A stretch of 64,000 nt of DNA from Acinetobacter amyesii (GTDB lineage Bacteria; Pseudomonadota; Gammaproteobacteria; Pseudomonadales; Moraxellaceae). Numbering within the stretch: the first letter of the stretch is position 1; each line of letters opens with the position of its first letter. The notes under the pieces are model-generated. The model saw nothing but the letters and a program-made list of their open reading frames with translations. It did not search any database and had not been told where the DNA came from. Position numbers and translations under genes: made by a program. This document shows positions 51,142 to 58,049 of the stretch, piece after piece. Location: assembly GCF_002018365.1 (NCBI RefSeq), contig NZ_MVKX01000001.1, forward strand, positions 1-64,000, in the 5' to 3' direction.

Positions 51142-51627
51142 ATGAGTGAAGCACGACACAACCTCGACAGAATTGATCGTTTAATATTATCCGCATTAAG
51201 AGAAGATGGACGACTCACCATAGCCCAGCTTTCTGAACGTGTTGGTCTCTCCTCTTCGCCGTGTTGGACACGCTTAAAGCGTTTAGAAAATTTAAAAATT
51301 ATCGATGGCTATACAGCCAACATCAATCCAAAATCGATTGGGATCAATGAATTATTCTTTATTGAAATTACGCTAGAACGTCATGATGATGAAATTTTAG
51401 ATCAATTCAGTGAGACCTTGGCCAATATGCCTGAAGTGGTTGAGGCACATTTAGTCACTGGCGATTATGATTATTTGGTGAAAGTGGCGGTTAAAAATGC
51501 TGAACACTATGAGCGTTTTCTGCGTAAAAACTTATATTCTATGAAAGGCATACGCCATACCCGCTCTATTTTTGCGCTACGACAATTAAAATCTGCCAGC
51601 AGTGCTGACCTCATGATGATTGAGTAA
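51142..51627 (+). CDS. Lrp/AsnC family transcriptional regulator
   Basis: A 161-residue Lrp/AsnC regulator: helix-turn-helix at about 8-60 (LDRIDRLILSALREDGRLTIAQLSERVGLSSSPCWTRLKRLE) and the RAM ligand domain (IEITLERH...VVEAHLVTGDYDYLVKVAV). Members sense amino acids and act locally or globally. No divergent partner is adjacent; no Shine-Dalgarno is evident. Confidence 0.92.
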   Translation: MSEARHNLDRIDRLILSALREDGRLTIAQLSERVGLSSSPCWTRLKRLENLKIIDGYTANINPKSIGINELFFIEITLERHDDEILDQFSETLANMPEVVEAHLVTGDYDYLVKVAVKNAEHYERFLRKNLYSMKGIRHTRSIFALRQLKSASSADLMMIE

Positions 51628-51670
51628 TGTGTCAATATAGATCTAATCTATAAGATGACTTTAAAATTTA

Positions 51671-51706
51671 AGGGCAATTGATTTCAGTACTCAATTGCCC
51701 TATTTA
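51671..51706 (+). terminator. Rho-independent terminator of the Lrp-family gene
   Basis: AGGGCAATTGA and TCAATTGCCCT form an 11-bp stem with a 9-base loop, followed by ATTTAT. Confidence 0.8.
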
Positions 51707-51881
51707 TGCGGTCTAGTCTATAAAGCCATCTTTTTTCAATTTTTTATCTGTCAAATACTCACTATATGATTTTAGTGAAATGAGCAGATTTCTTGACAAT
51801 GCATCAAGATCGCTTTTTCCTAAAACAACCAAGTTTTAACTGCTAATTTACTCAGCAAATTTTTCAATTTTATGTTTTAAT

Positions 51882-51957
51882 ACCCATAGTATGAGATGAG
51901 CCTTATATGAGTATCACGAGAGTGATACGACTAGCCCCTAACCATGGGGCTTTTTAA
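51882..51957 (+). ncRNA. Probable C4-type antisense small RNA
   Basis: Two stacked hairpins with no open frame: GTATCAC-GAGA-GTGATAC (51911-51928, a GNRA tetraloop) and, 4 bases later, AGCCCC-TAACCAT-GGGGCT (933-951 of this kb) followed by TTTT, a complete terminator. The linker TTATATGAG and CTAGCCCCTAACCATGGGGC resemble, from memory, the C4 antisense RNA family (first known from phages P1 and P7), many copies of which occur in Acinetobacter. No plus-strand gene follows for over 1.1 kb, so a riboswitch is unlikely. The 5' end and promoter are not defined. Confidence 0.6.
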
Positions 51958-52032
51958 TGTCCGCATTTTAGGGTTTTCAATTTTTTGCATATCGTTGAAG
52001 CTGTGTCACGATATGCAAATAGAACCCTGTTT

Positions 52033-52986
52033 TCACTGTGCCTTTCGCCATGCTGCTGGCGTCATTCCATATGTTTTTTTAAACAACCGTATAAAAAAAT
52101 TCGCATTTTCATAGCCGATTTGGATTGAAATCTGCTGTATGTTCAGCCGTGTTTGCAGCAACAGTACTTTGGCTTTTTTGAGTCGAACCTGCTGTAAATA
52201 TTCATTAATGCTGAGCTGTGTCGCTTGATGAAAGCGTCGTGTTAGCGTCCGCTCATTTATGCCAAAACTGCCTGCCAATTCAGCCAAGGTAATGGTTTGT
52301 GCATAATCACGTTCCAATTTCTGCTGCACCTGTTTAACTGCAAGGTCATGGTGATGATAGTGCTGAGGCAATAAAGGCGGAATATACTGCTCTAAATGCA
52401 CCAATAAATACGATGCGCAATATTGGGCAAAATTTTCACTATGATGCTGAGCGACCCAATGCAATAGCGCATAAAAGCACCCTTTCAAACTGCTGGCGGT
52501 CATGATCCGATCATCACTCAAATAATCATGCTGCGCTGTGAGTTTAGCCTGTGGGAACTGCCGCTGCAGCCGATTTAAAAACGCCCAATGCGTCGTGAGT
52601 AGCTGATCATTACACTGCGGATTTTGCGCAAAGAAATACGCCGCAGTGCTCAAGGCAATAACGGTTGTTTTGTGAATAATCTGATCATTCAACCATGTAC
52701 AAATATGTTGAATATCAGAGCTATCTTCAGTCAAATATTGCCCTTCTATACCCGGAATGACCAATACATCAAAACTAGTGCATTCAGCAACACTCTGGGT
52801 TGCTTCAAATTTTAAACCTGTGGCTGAGCTCACTTGCCCCCGATGTAATGCAATACATTCCGTTTGATAATAAGGCGGTTCAGACTCCTGCTTTAATAGC
52901 GAGTTAACGATATGAAAAAAGTCTTGAACCAAACACACATGCATTGCCCAGCAATGCTCTGTCAATAAAATCGCTACCCGCTGCAT
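52033..52986 (-). CDS. GlxA-type transcriptional regulator (DJ-1/PfpI + AraC)
   Basis: A 317-residue regulator: an N-terminal class I amidotransferase-like domain (about 1-180) and a C-terminal AraC helix-turn-helix pair (about 215-315, LAELAGSFGINERTLTRRFHQATQLSINEYLQQVRLKKA). The usual nucleophile position reads IALSTAAYFFA, Ser in place of Cys, so it is a sensing domain, not an enzyme. Relatives regulate carnitine or choline catabolism and other genes. It is divergent from a thioesterase gene. Confidence 0.9.
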   Translation of the reverse strand: MQRVAILLTEHCWAMHVCLVQDFFHIVNSLLKQESEPPYYQTECIALHRGQVSSATGLKFEATQSVAECTSFDVLVIPGIEGQYLTEDSSDIQHICTWLNDQIIHKTTVIALSTAAYFFAQNPQCNDQLLTTHWAFLNRLQRQFPQAKLTAQHDYLSDDRIMTASSLKGCFYALLHWVAQHHSENFAQYCASYLLVHLEQYIPPLLPQHYHHHDLAVKQVQQKLERDYAQTITLAELAGSFGINERTLTRRFHQATQLSINEYLQQVRLKKAKVLLLQTRLNIQQISIQIGYENANFFIRLFKKTYGMTPAAWRKAQ

Positions 52987-53096
52987 ATTTTGATCTGCTT
53001 GAAATTTTGTCTGATTAGAATGTTATTTTGTCTGTAATAGTAGATTTTAAAGCGTAATTTCTCAATCAAAATGATGACTCATTTGAGGGAAAGCTT

Positions 53097-53474
53097 ATGT
53101 CTGAACAATATTTAGATCCTTTTGCCCAGTTTTTAGGGATCGACATTACATTTAAAAGTTTTGAAAAATCGATTGCGGAGTTAAGCATTCAGCCGCAGCA
53201 TTTAAATGTACTGGGCACAGTGCATGGGGCAGTTATTTTTGCCATTGCGGATGCAAGTTTTGCGCGTGCGTGCAATGCAGGCGAAGATTTATTTATCGGC
53301 ATGCAAACTGAAATCCGCTATATGGGGCAGGTCAAAGGCAAACGGCTCATTGCCACTGCAAAGTTAATTGGAGGCTCAAAAAAGCTAGCGCATTATCAAG
53401 TTGAAATATCAGATGAGCTCGGCAGCAACGTGGCTTTTTTCACTGCAACGGCATTTAAATTAGAAAAGCGGTAA
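53097..53474 (+). CDS. PaaI-family hotdog thioesterase
   Basis: A 125-residue hotdog-fold acyl-CoA thioesterase of the PaaI group: HLNVLGTVHGAVIFAIADASFARACN carries the H-G-G/A catalytic loop with the Asp on the long helix, and IRYMGQVKGKRLIATAKLIGGSKK is the second strand pair. It probably cleaves aryl- or acyl-CoA. GAGGGA precedes the ATG. It is divergent from the GlxA-type regulator, its likely controller. Confidence 0.9.
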   Translation: MSEQYLDPFAQFLGIDITFKSFEKSIAELSIQPQHLNVLGTVHGAVIFAIADASFARACNAGEDLFIGMQTEIRYMGQVKGKRLIATAKLIGGSKKLAHYQVEISDELGSNVAFFTATAFKLEKR

Positions 53475-53487
53475 TTTAAGAATGATT

Positions 53488-53515
53488 TCGCCCCATGCTA
53501 TGGGGCGATTTTTGA
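53488..53515 (+). terminator. Terminator of the thioesterase gene, overlapping the convergent gene end
   Basis: TCGCCCC, loop ATGCTAT, GGGGCGA then five T. The minus-strand Sel1 gene stop codon (53498-53500) lies in the loop, so the hairpin overlaps the last codons of that gene. Confidence 0.85.
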
Positions 53516-54364
53516 TTTACGTGATGTACAGCTTGACGTCGAATTATTTAATTCACGATGTGCAAAATTCAATAATTCACAGGTATATACTGGGTCTTGT
53601 ACATAAGCCTCATTAAACCAATGCACTGCTTTTTCAAAATCTTGCTGTACACCTAGTCCACCCAAATAAAGACTGGCTAAACTTATTTTTCCACCGACAT
53701 GATCTGCTTCCGCAGCCTTTAATAACCACTGATATGCCTTTTTATAATCAGGCTTTGCATCTGTACCTTTATAATAAATCATGCCTAAGCGGTGCTGATA
53801 TTTTGCCAATCCTTTTTCTGCTAAAAGTACGGTAGGCTTTTCTGCAAGCAGTAGATCATTCTTCGTATAGTAATAATAGTCAGCCAATTGTTCGATATCT
53901 TCCTGCTTACCTTTATTAGCAAATTCAATTAATAGACTTTCCAATTTTTTCTCATTTTTTGGAATGAGTTCATATTTATTCATGATCAAAAGCATACGCT
54001 TTGAATCTTCTAAATTTCTTTCAGCACCAATCTCAAACCATTTTGCAGCTTCTACATAATCTACTTTTACACCGACACCTTTGTAATATATCAATCCCAA
54101 ATTTTGATTTGCAGAGCGGTGTCCTAAGGCAGAAGCACGTTTATACAACTCTATGGCTTCAGGCAGATTAATCTCCACACCATCTAGCCCCATATGTTTC
54201 AGTACAGCCAAATCATACAGCGCCTGCTTTTGGTTATTTTGCGCTTGAATGATGGTCTTTTGGACATCAATTTCGGCTGAATAAGTTATGGAACATGGAA
54301 GTACCGTTAACACAAATAGCATGCACAATTTGATGTAAGGCGACTGATATTTTAAAGCTTTCAT
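53498..54364 (-). CDS. Secreted Sel1-repeat protein
   Basis: A 288-residue protein with a Sec signal (LCMLFVLTVLPCSITYSA, cleavage near 30) followed by Sel1-like repeats. Clear units are AIELYKRASALGHRSANQNLGLIYYKG, AAKWFEIGAERN and KKAYQWLLKAAEADHVGGKISLASLYLGG, with further degenerate units near 140-185. The C-terminal tail has two Cys. Sel1 proteins act as scaffolds; periplasmic members regulate envelope or secretion functions. The partner is unknown. Confidence 0.88.
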   Translation of the reverse strand: MKALKYQSPYIKLCMLFVLTVLPCSITYSAEIDVQKTIIQAQNNQKQALYDLAVLKHMGLDGVEINLPEAIELYKRASALGHRSANQNLGLIYYKGVGVKVDYVEAAKWFEIGAERNLEDSKRMLLIMNKYELIPKNEKKLESLLIEFANKGKQEDIEQLADYYYYTKNDLLLAEKPTVLLAEKGLAKYQHRLGMIYYKGTDAKPDYKKAYQWLLKAAEADHVGGKISLASLYLGGLGVQQDFEKAVHWFNEAYVQDPVYTCELLNFAHRELNNSTSSCTSRKSKIAP

Positions 54365-54394
54365 TGTTTATTATTCTTGATCAATAAGATGGTA

Positions 54395-54442
54395 AAAAAA
54401 TGAAATGCTAAAGCACCTTCTATAGATGCTTTAGCATTTTTT
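54395..54442 (-). terminator. Rho-independent terminator of gltS
   Basis: AAATGCTAAAGCA (54403-54415) pairs with TGCTTTAGCATTT (54427-54439), with A/T runs on both sides, 18 bases after the gltS stop. Confidence 0.88.
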
Positions 54443-54459
54443 AAACGTTGGATACAGCT

Positions 54460-55683
54460 TTAACCGAAGAAGCCTATTGTTGCCTGAATGACCACAGCAT
54501 TGACGATGTCTACAAAAAACGCCCCTGTCAAAGGTATGATCAAAAAGGCTTTATGTGAAGGGCCATAGGTATTGGTGACCGCTTGAATATTGGCAATCGC
54601 TGTAGGCGTCGCACCGAGGTTCACGCCGCATTGCCCTGCACAAAGTACCGCTGCATCATAGCTTTTCCCCATGATTCTAAAGGTCACGAAGTATAGATAC
54701 AGGGCTAAAACGAGGGTTTGTACCAGTAAAATAATCACCAGCGGGCCTGCAAGATCTGCCAATAACCAGAGCTGCAATGACATCAACGCCATCGATAAAA
54801 ACAGCGCCAATGATGCATTACCAAAGACATCGATACAGCGATCAAACATTTCTATCTTAAAGCCAAGCTCAAGGGTATTTCTTAAAAATACACCGCAAGC
54901 CAATGCCCAAACGAATGTAGGCAACTCAAACCACTGTCCGCGAGCAAAGTCCGTCATGAAATAGGCAAAGCTGATACAGATGGCAAACATCCCCATCGTT
55001 TTGACGGCATCATCTGCGGTAATTAAACGAGTTTTTTCAGGATATTCGAAAGGTGCCGTTTCAGATGCAGGCGGTGCTTCATTACGCCCTGTTGTCGGCA
55101 CAAGTTCTTCTGCCAACTGAAAACGGCGGATAAGGAATTTCGCTACTGGCCCGCCCATCATGCCGCCAATGACCAAGCCGAAGGTTGCACTTGCCATACC
55201 GAGTACGACTGCACCTTGTATGCCATGATCTTGTTCAAAGACTGTGCCCCATGCACCTGCTGTACCGTGACCGCCCGTAAGTGTAACGGAACCTGTAATT
55301 AAGCCGATGAGTGGATCTAGTCCCAAAACTTTGGCCAAGCTGATACCGACGATGTTTTGCAGCATGACAAATACAATCACACAGCCTAAAAAGAGCACCA
55401 GCGCCTTTCCGCCTTCTTTGAGTTTTCCAAGACTTGCGCTCAAGCCTACAGAGGTAAAGAACATCAGCATGAATATTTGCTGAATTTTGGCATCAAAATT
55501 TACGGTGATATTAAAGTTTTTAAATAATATAAATGTGATAACCGCAGCGACCAATCCGCCTGCTACAGGTTCAGGAATGTTGTATTTTTTCAGGATGGAA
55601 ATTTTATGTACGAAGAAATAACCGATAAATAAAACCAATACCGCCACGACAATTGTCAAAAAAGCATCTAGCTCATAATTCAT
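54460..55683 (-). CDS. gltS: Sodium/glutamate symporter GltS
   Basis: GltS is a Na+-coupled glutamate importer. The 407-residue protein has about ten helices in two inverted halves, each with a re-entrant loop: LTGGHGTAGAWGTVFE in the first and AGQCGVNLGATPTAIANI in the second, both typical. The start KYNIPEPVAGGLVAA region fits the family. It has no operon partner and its own terminator. Confidence 0.95.
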   Translation of the reverse strand: MNYELDAFLTIVVAVLVLFIGYFFVHKISILKKYNIPEPVAGGLVAAVITFILFKNFNITVNFDAKIQQIFMLMFFTSVGLSASLGKLKEGGKALVLFLGCVIVFVMLQNIVGISLAKVLGLDPLIGLITGSVTLTGGHGTAGAWGTVFEQDHGIQGAVVLGMASATFGLVIGGMMGGPVAKFLIRRFQLAEELVPTTGRNEAPPASETAPFEYPEKTRLITADDAVKTMGMFAICISFAYFMTDFARGQWFELPTFVWALACGVFLRNTLELGFKIEMFDRCIDVFGNASLALFLSMALMSLQLWLLADLAGPLVIILLVQTLVLALYLYFVTFRIMGKSYDAAVLCAGQCGVNLGATPTAIANIQAVTNTYGPSHKAFLIIPLTGAFFVDIVNAVVIQATIGFFG

Positions 55684-55814
55684 AATTTAATCTTAAGTGC
55701 TCAATTTTATTTATCTTTTTACATAATTTTTTGAGTTATTTCAGCTAGAAAAATGTAATTTAGTTATTTAACCCTCTTCTACCGCTTTTTTTCTTGAAGC
55801 CTAATATGTGAAAT

Positions 55815-55849
55815 AAAAAAATGCTCAGCGCATGTGATGTGCTGAGCAT
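55815..55849 (-). terminator. Rho-independent terminator after the 71-residue gene
   Basis: ATGCTCAGC (55821-55829) and GCTGAGCAT (55841-55849) form a 9-bp stem that runs into T7 on the minus strand. Its presence supports leftward transcription of the small gene upstream. Confidence 0.85.
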
Positions 55850-55886
55850 TGGTCGTTTATGACTGAAAAGCAGGAATTTTGAGACA

Positions 55887-56102
55887 TTACTTGATATCGA
55901 ATACCCAGTTATGCGCCTCTTTATCACTGGTGGTTTCACAGACATAGTAATCTTGATCCCAAGCATCTTGGTTAAAGATTTCTTTTTTGTAGTAAGTCAC
56001 CTGTTTGCCATTTTCGACGCAGACAAAGCTTTCGCCTTGGTCTTTGACTTGGGTTCCGTTAAGGAAACCGCCAATGCAGAGGAAGCGGGATTGTTTGGGC
56101 AT
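55887..56102 (-). CDS. Small cysteine-containing protein, unknown
   Basis: A 71-residue protein, MPKQSRFLCIGGFLNG then GESFVCVENGKQVTYYKKEIFN, with three Cys and a C-terminal VFDIK. Its base composition (about 45% GC) is clearly higher than that of the islet genes just upstream, so it looks native to the chromosome. The family is not recognised. The ribosome site is weak, but a strong terminator follows in the right direction. Confidence 0.55.
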   Translation of the reverse strand: MPKQSRFLCIGGFLNGTQVKDQGESFVCVENGKQVTYYKKEIFNQDAWDQDYYVCETTSDKEAHNWVFDIK

Positions 56103-56175
56103 TTTACTACATCACTTAAATCACTGTTAATTTTAGCAATTAAAGCATAACCATATATTATTATTTGAACATTTT

Positions 56176-56466
56176 TCAATTACCGATCAAGCTACGACCA
56201 AATTCAGTTAACTCAAATATTTTACTTTCGCCACCTAGATCATAAATAATATTTCTCGTAGCAAGGGATTTAATAGCTTCCTCATATTTTAGATATTGCC
56301 TTGCATCTTTATTTTTAAATACATACTTCTTATCAATTTCAATAAATAAGCCATCCTGAAAATGATGATCGCGTGTTATAAAATTTTCATTGTTTAATGA
56401 TAGATAATCCAATATATCTTTTTCAAATTTATTTAGCTCAATATCATTTTTTTTTATTCGATTCAA
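56176..56466 (-). CDS. Small winged-helix-like protein in the restriction islet
   Basis: A 96-residue protein without membrane helix. The helical start (NDIELNKFEKDILDYLSLNNE) and the end (AIKSLATRNIIYDLGGESKIFELTEFGRSLI) have the helix-strand-strand look of a small winged helix (a-IFELTEFG wing). No family is firmly recognised. It overlaps the upstream coiled-coil membrane gene by 23 bases, so translation is coupled. Very low GC. Confidence 0.65.
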   Translation of the reverse strand: MNRIKKNDIELNKFEKDILDYLSLNNENFITRDHHFQDGLFIEIDKKYVFKNKDARQYLKYEEAIKSLATRNIIYDLGGESKIFELTEFGRSLIGN

Positions 56467-56962
56467 GATTTACCTTATTTACTATTTCATTCCTTTCTTT
56501 TCTTAAATTTTCAATTTCACGTTTCAAACTTTCTTTTACATCTTCATCTTCAATTTTATTAATATCAATATCTCGCTTAGCTTGGTCAATTAACTCTTCC
56601 TCTTTATTTGCTAAAACTAACACACGTTTTCTTTCTAACTCAATCTTTTCAGATAAATACTTATCCTCTCGTCTTAAATCATGAGAATTTAATTGTTCAT
56701 AAGCGGAAGTAGAAATCCAACTAAATAATAATTTTAACCAAGGTGTTATTATTAATATAAAAAAAGCTATAGCAATTGGAAATACCAAAATTGTCCATAC
56801 ATTTGTATACTCATCAAATATTTTTATTTTTTCTTGAGCTGTACCACTTGCGAAACATAGCAAGAATAATCCTTTCCAATTAAATGCTAAAAAAGATAAT
56901 AGAAAGAATCCCCAATATGGTTCTTTAACACGTGTATTAATTGCTTCAAATAATTCTTTCAT
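56444..56962 (-). CDS. Two-helix membrane protein with long coiled coil
   Basis: A 172-residue protein: N-terminal RVKEPYWGFFLLSFLAFNWKGLFLL (first helix about 17-38), second helix 55-80 (ILVFPIAIAFFILIITPWLKLLF), then a highly charged coiled coil at 100-165 (EKIELERKRVLVLANKEEELIDQAK... SLKREIENLRKERNEIV). It places a long rod in the cytoplasm. Such transmembrane-coiled-coil proteins occur in defence clusters as membrane effectors or sensors, but no named family is claimed. It starts 22 bases after the endonuclease gene. Confidence 0.75.
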   Translation of the reverse strand: MKELFEAINTRVKEPYWGFFLLSFLAFNWKGLFLLCFASGTAQEKIKIFDEYTNVWTILVFPIAIAFFILIITPWLKLLFSWISTSAYEQLNSHDLRREDKYLSEKIELERKRVLVLANKEEELIDQAKRDIDINKIEDEDVKESLKREIENLRKERNEIVNKVNLESNKKK

Positions 56963-56984
56963 TCTTATCTCTTACTACGAAAAC

Positions 56985-57977
56985 TCAAATCCAACTTAAT
57001 TTAGGTACATCAACAATCCCTAAAGATTCTTTCGTAGATGTTTTTAACTTTGATAAATTTGTATATATCCAATCAACCAACTGCTCCCCCTCCATAATAT
57101 TTATCTGGTTTTCATCAGCATATGATTGAGATTCATGCGAAATATGGCCTGTCGTTATAACCCATTTATATGCATTAGAATTTAATTCTACGTCATAGGC
57201 AATCAATTGATTGATTGCATGTTTACTTGTTTCCCCCCTATGATGTTTCACTTGAACAAGGATGTCTTTTAAAAATGGATTATTATCCGATGTTGCCTGA
57301 ATATCAATATCTGCTATGCCTGCTCCATTTTTCTTATCTAAAATATCTACACTCGAATAGCCTTCAATTTCCAATAGCTCTTTAACTAACTCTTCCAATC
57401 CTCTACCACCTGCTTTTAAGCGTGTATTCCCTTTCCACAACGCATTAAGCAATTCAGCTTTAAACTCTTTTTCATATTGATCAATTTTTTCTTGAAAACT
57501 ATTTTTTAAGTCAAAACTACCGAAATCATTTAAATTTTGAATAATATGATCAATTTCTTGGGAAAATCTTGCAAGATCACCAATCGTCGTTCTAAGTTTT
57601 AATCTACTTTCCAAATCTTCTTTTAATTTTGAACGTGGAATATAGATCACTTTTCCATCTTTTTTGAAAAATTCTACATCTATTTGATTTGCTCCATGAC
57701 CACCTTTGAATAAATCATCGTAGTACTTTGTCCCTTTCACCTGAGCAATTGCAATTTTTTTGCCTACAGGAACAACAACAATATCTCCTTTCTTAATTTC
57801 AAAATAATTCTTCACTTGATTTGTCATTCTACCTATAGAACCATTTTTCTCAATAATTTCTTGAATTACTGTTTTTGTATCGTTATGAGCTGAAAAATTT
57901 ATCTGTTTCCAACCGTACCCAATTTTATTTTCATTAATTAATTTTTCAGGACTTCTTACCATTAAATATTTTTTCAT
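56985..57977 (-). CDS. Mrr-type restriction endonuclease with EVE/PUA-like N-terminal domain
   Basis: A 330-residue protein. Residues ~1-140 carry KKGDIVVVPVGKKIAIAQVKGTKYY...IPRSKL, the pattern of EVE/PUA-like domains that read modified bases in type IV enzymes. Residues ~185-310 form an Mrr-cat nuclease: GRGLEELVKELLEIEGY with E196, AGIADIDI with D223/D225 and LVQVKHH with Q242-x-K244, then VITTGHISHESQSYA and the IMEGEQLVDWI end. It likely cuts DNA with modified bases. No methylase is adjacent, fitting a modification-dependent type. It starts 13 bases after the acnB terminator. Very low GC suggests acquisition. Confidence 0.85.
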   Translation of the reverse strand: MKKYLMVRSPEKLINENKIGYGWKQINFSAHNDTKTVIQEIIEKNGSIGRMTNQVKNYFEIKKGDIVVVPVGKKIAIAQVKGTKYYDDLFKGGHGANQIDVEFFKKDGKVIYIPRSKLKEDLESRLKLRTTIGDLARFSQEIDHIIQNLNDFGSFDLKNSFQEKIDQYEKEFKAELLNALWKGNTRLKAGGRGLEELVKELLEIEGYSSVDILDKKNGAGIADIDIQATSDNNPFLKDILVQVKHHRGETSKHAINQLIAYDVELNSNAYKWVITTGHISHESQSYADENQINIMEGEQLVDWIYTNLSKLKTSTKESLGIVDVPKLSWI

Positions 57978-57988
57978 TTTTTACTCAA

Positions 57989-58020
57989 AAAATAAGGGCT
58001 GATTACTCAGCCCTTATTTT
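57989..58020 (-). terminator. Rho-independent terminator of acnB
   Basis: AAATAAGGGCTGA, loop TTAC, TCAGCCCTTATTT is a perfect 13-bp stem with T run. It separates acnB from the restriction islet; the islet start is only 12 bases beyond it. Confidence 0.93.
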
Positions 58021-58049
58021 TAACTCAATTTAATTTATTTTTCAATAAA

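Larger units (their letters stand above)
51628..52032. other. Intergenic region with terminator and small RNA
   Basis: These ~405 bases hold the Lrp terminator at 51671-51706 and the putative C4-like small RNA at 51882-51957. A TTGACA occurs at 51793-51798 but without a matching -10. No protein gene is seen. Confidence 0.6.

Noticed and set aside
51793-51798. TTGACA as -35 of the small RNA.
   Set aside because: No -10-like box at 16-18 bases, and it lies ~90 bases before the RNA hairpins.
51882-51957. Riboswitch for a downstream gene.
   Set aside because: No plus-strand gene follows within 1.1 kb; the next gene is on the other strand and convergent to it.
55997-56179. An alternative 60-codon minus-strand frame overlapping the 71-residue gene.
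   Set aside because: Low-complexity Ser/Lys/Ala product in a shadow frame; the 71-residue frame has better composition and the terminator.
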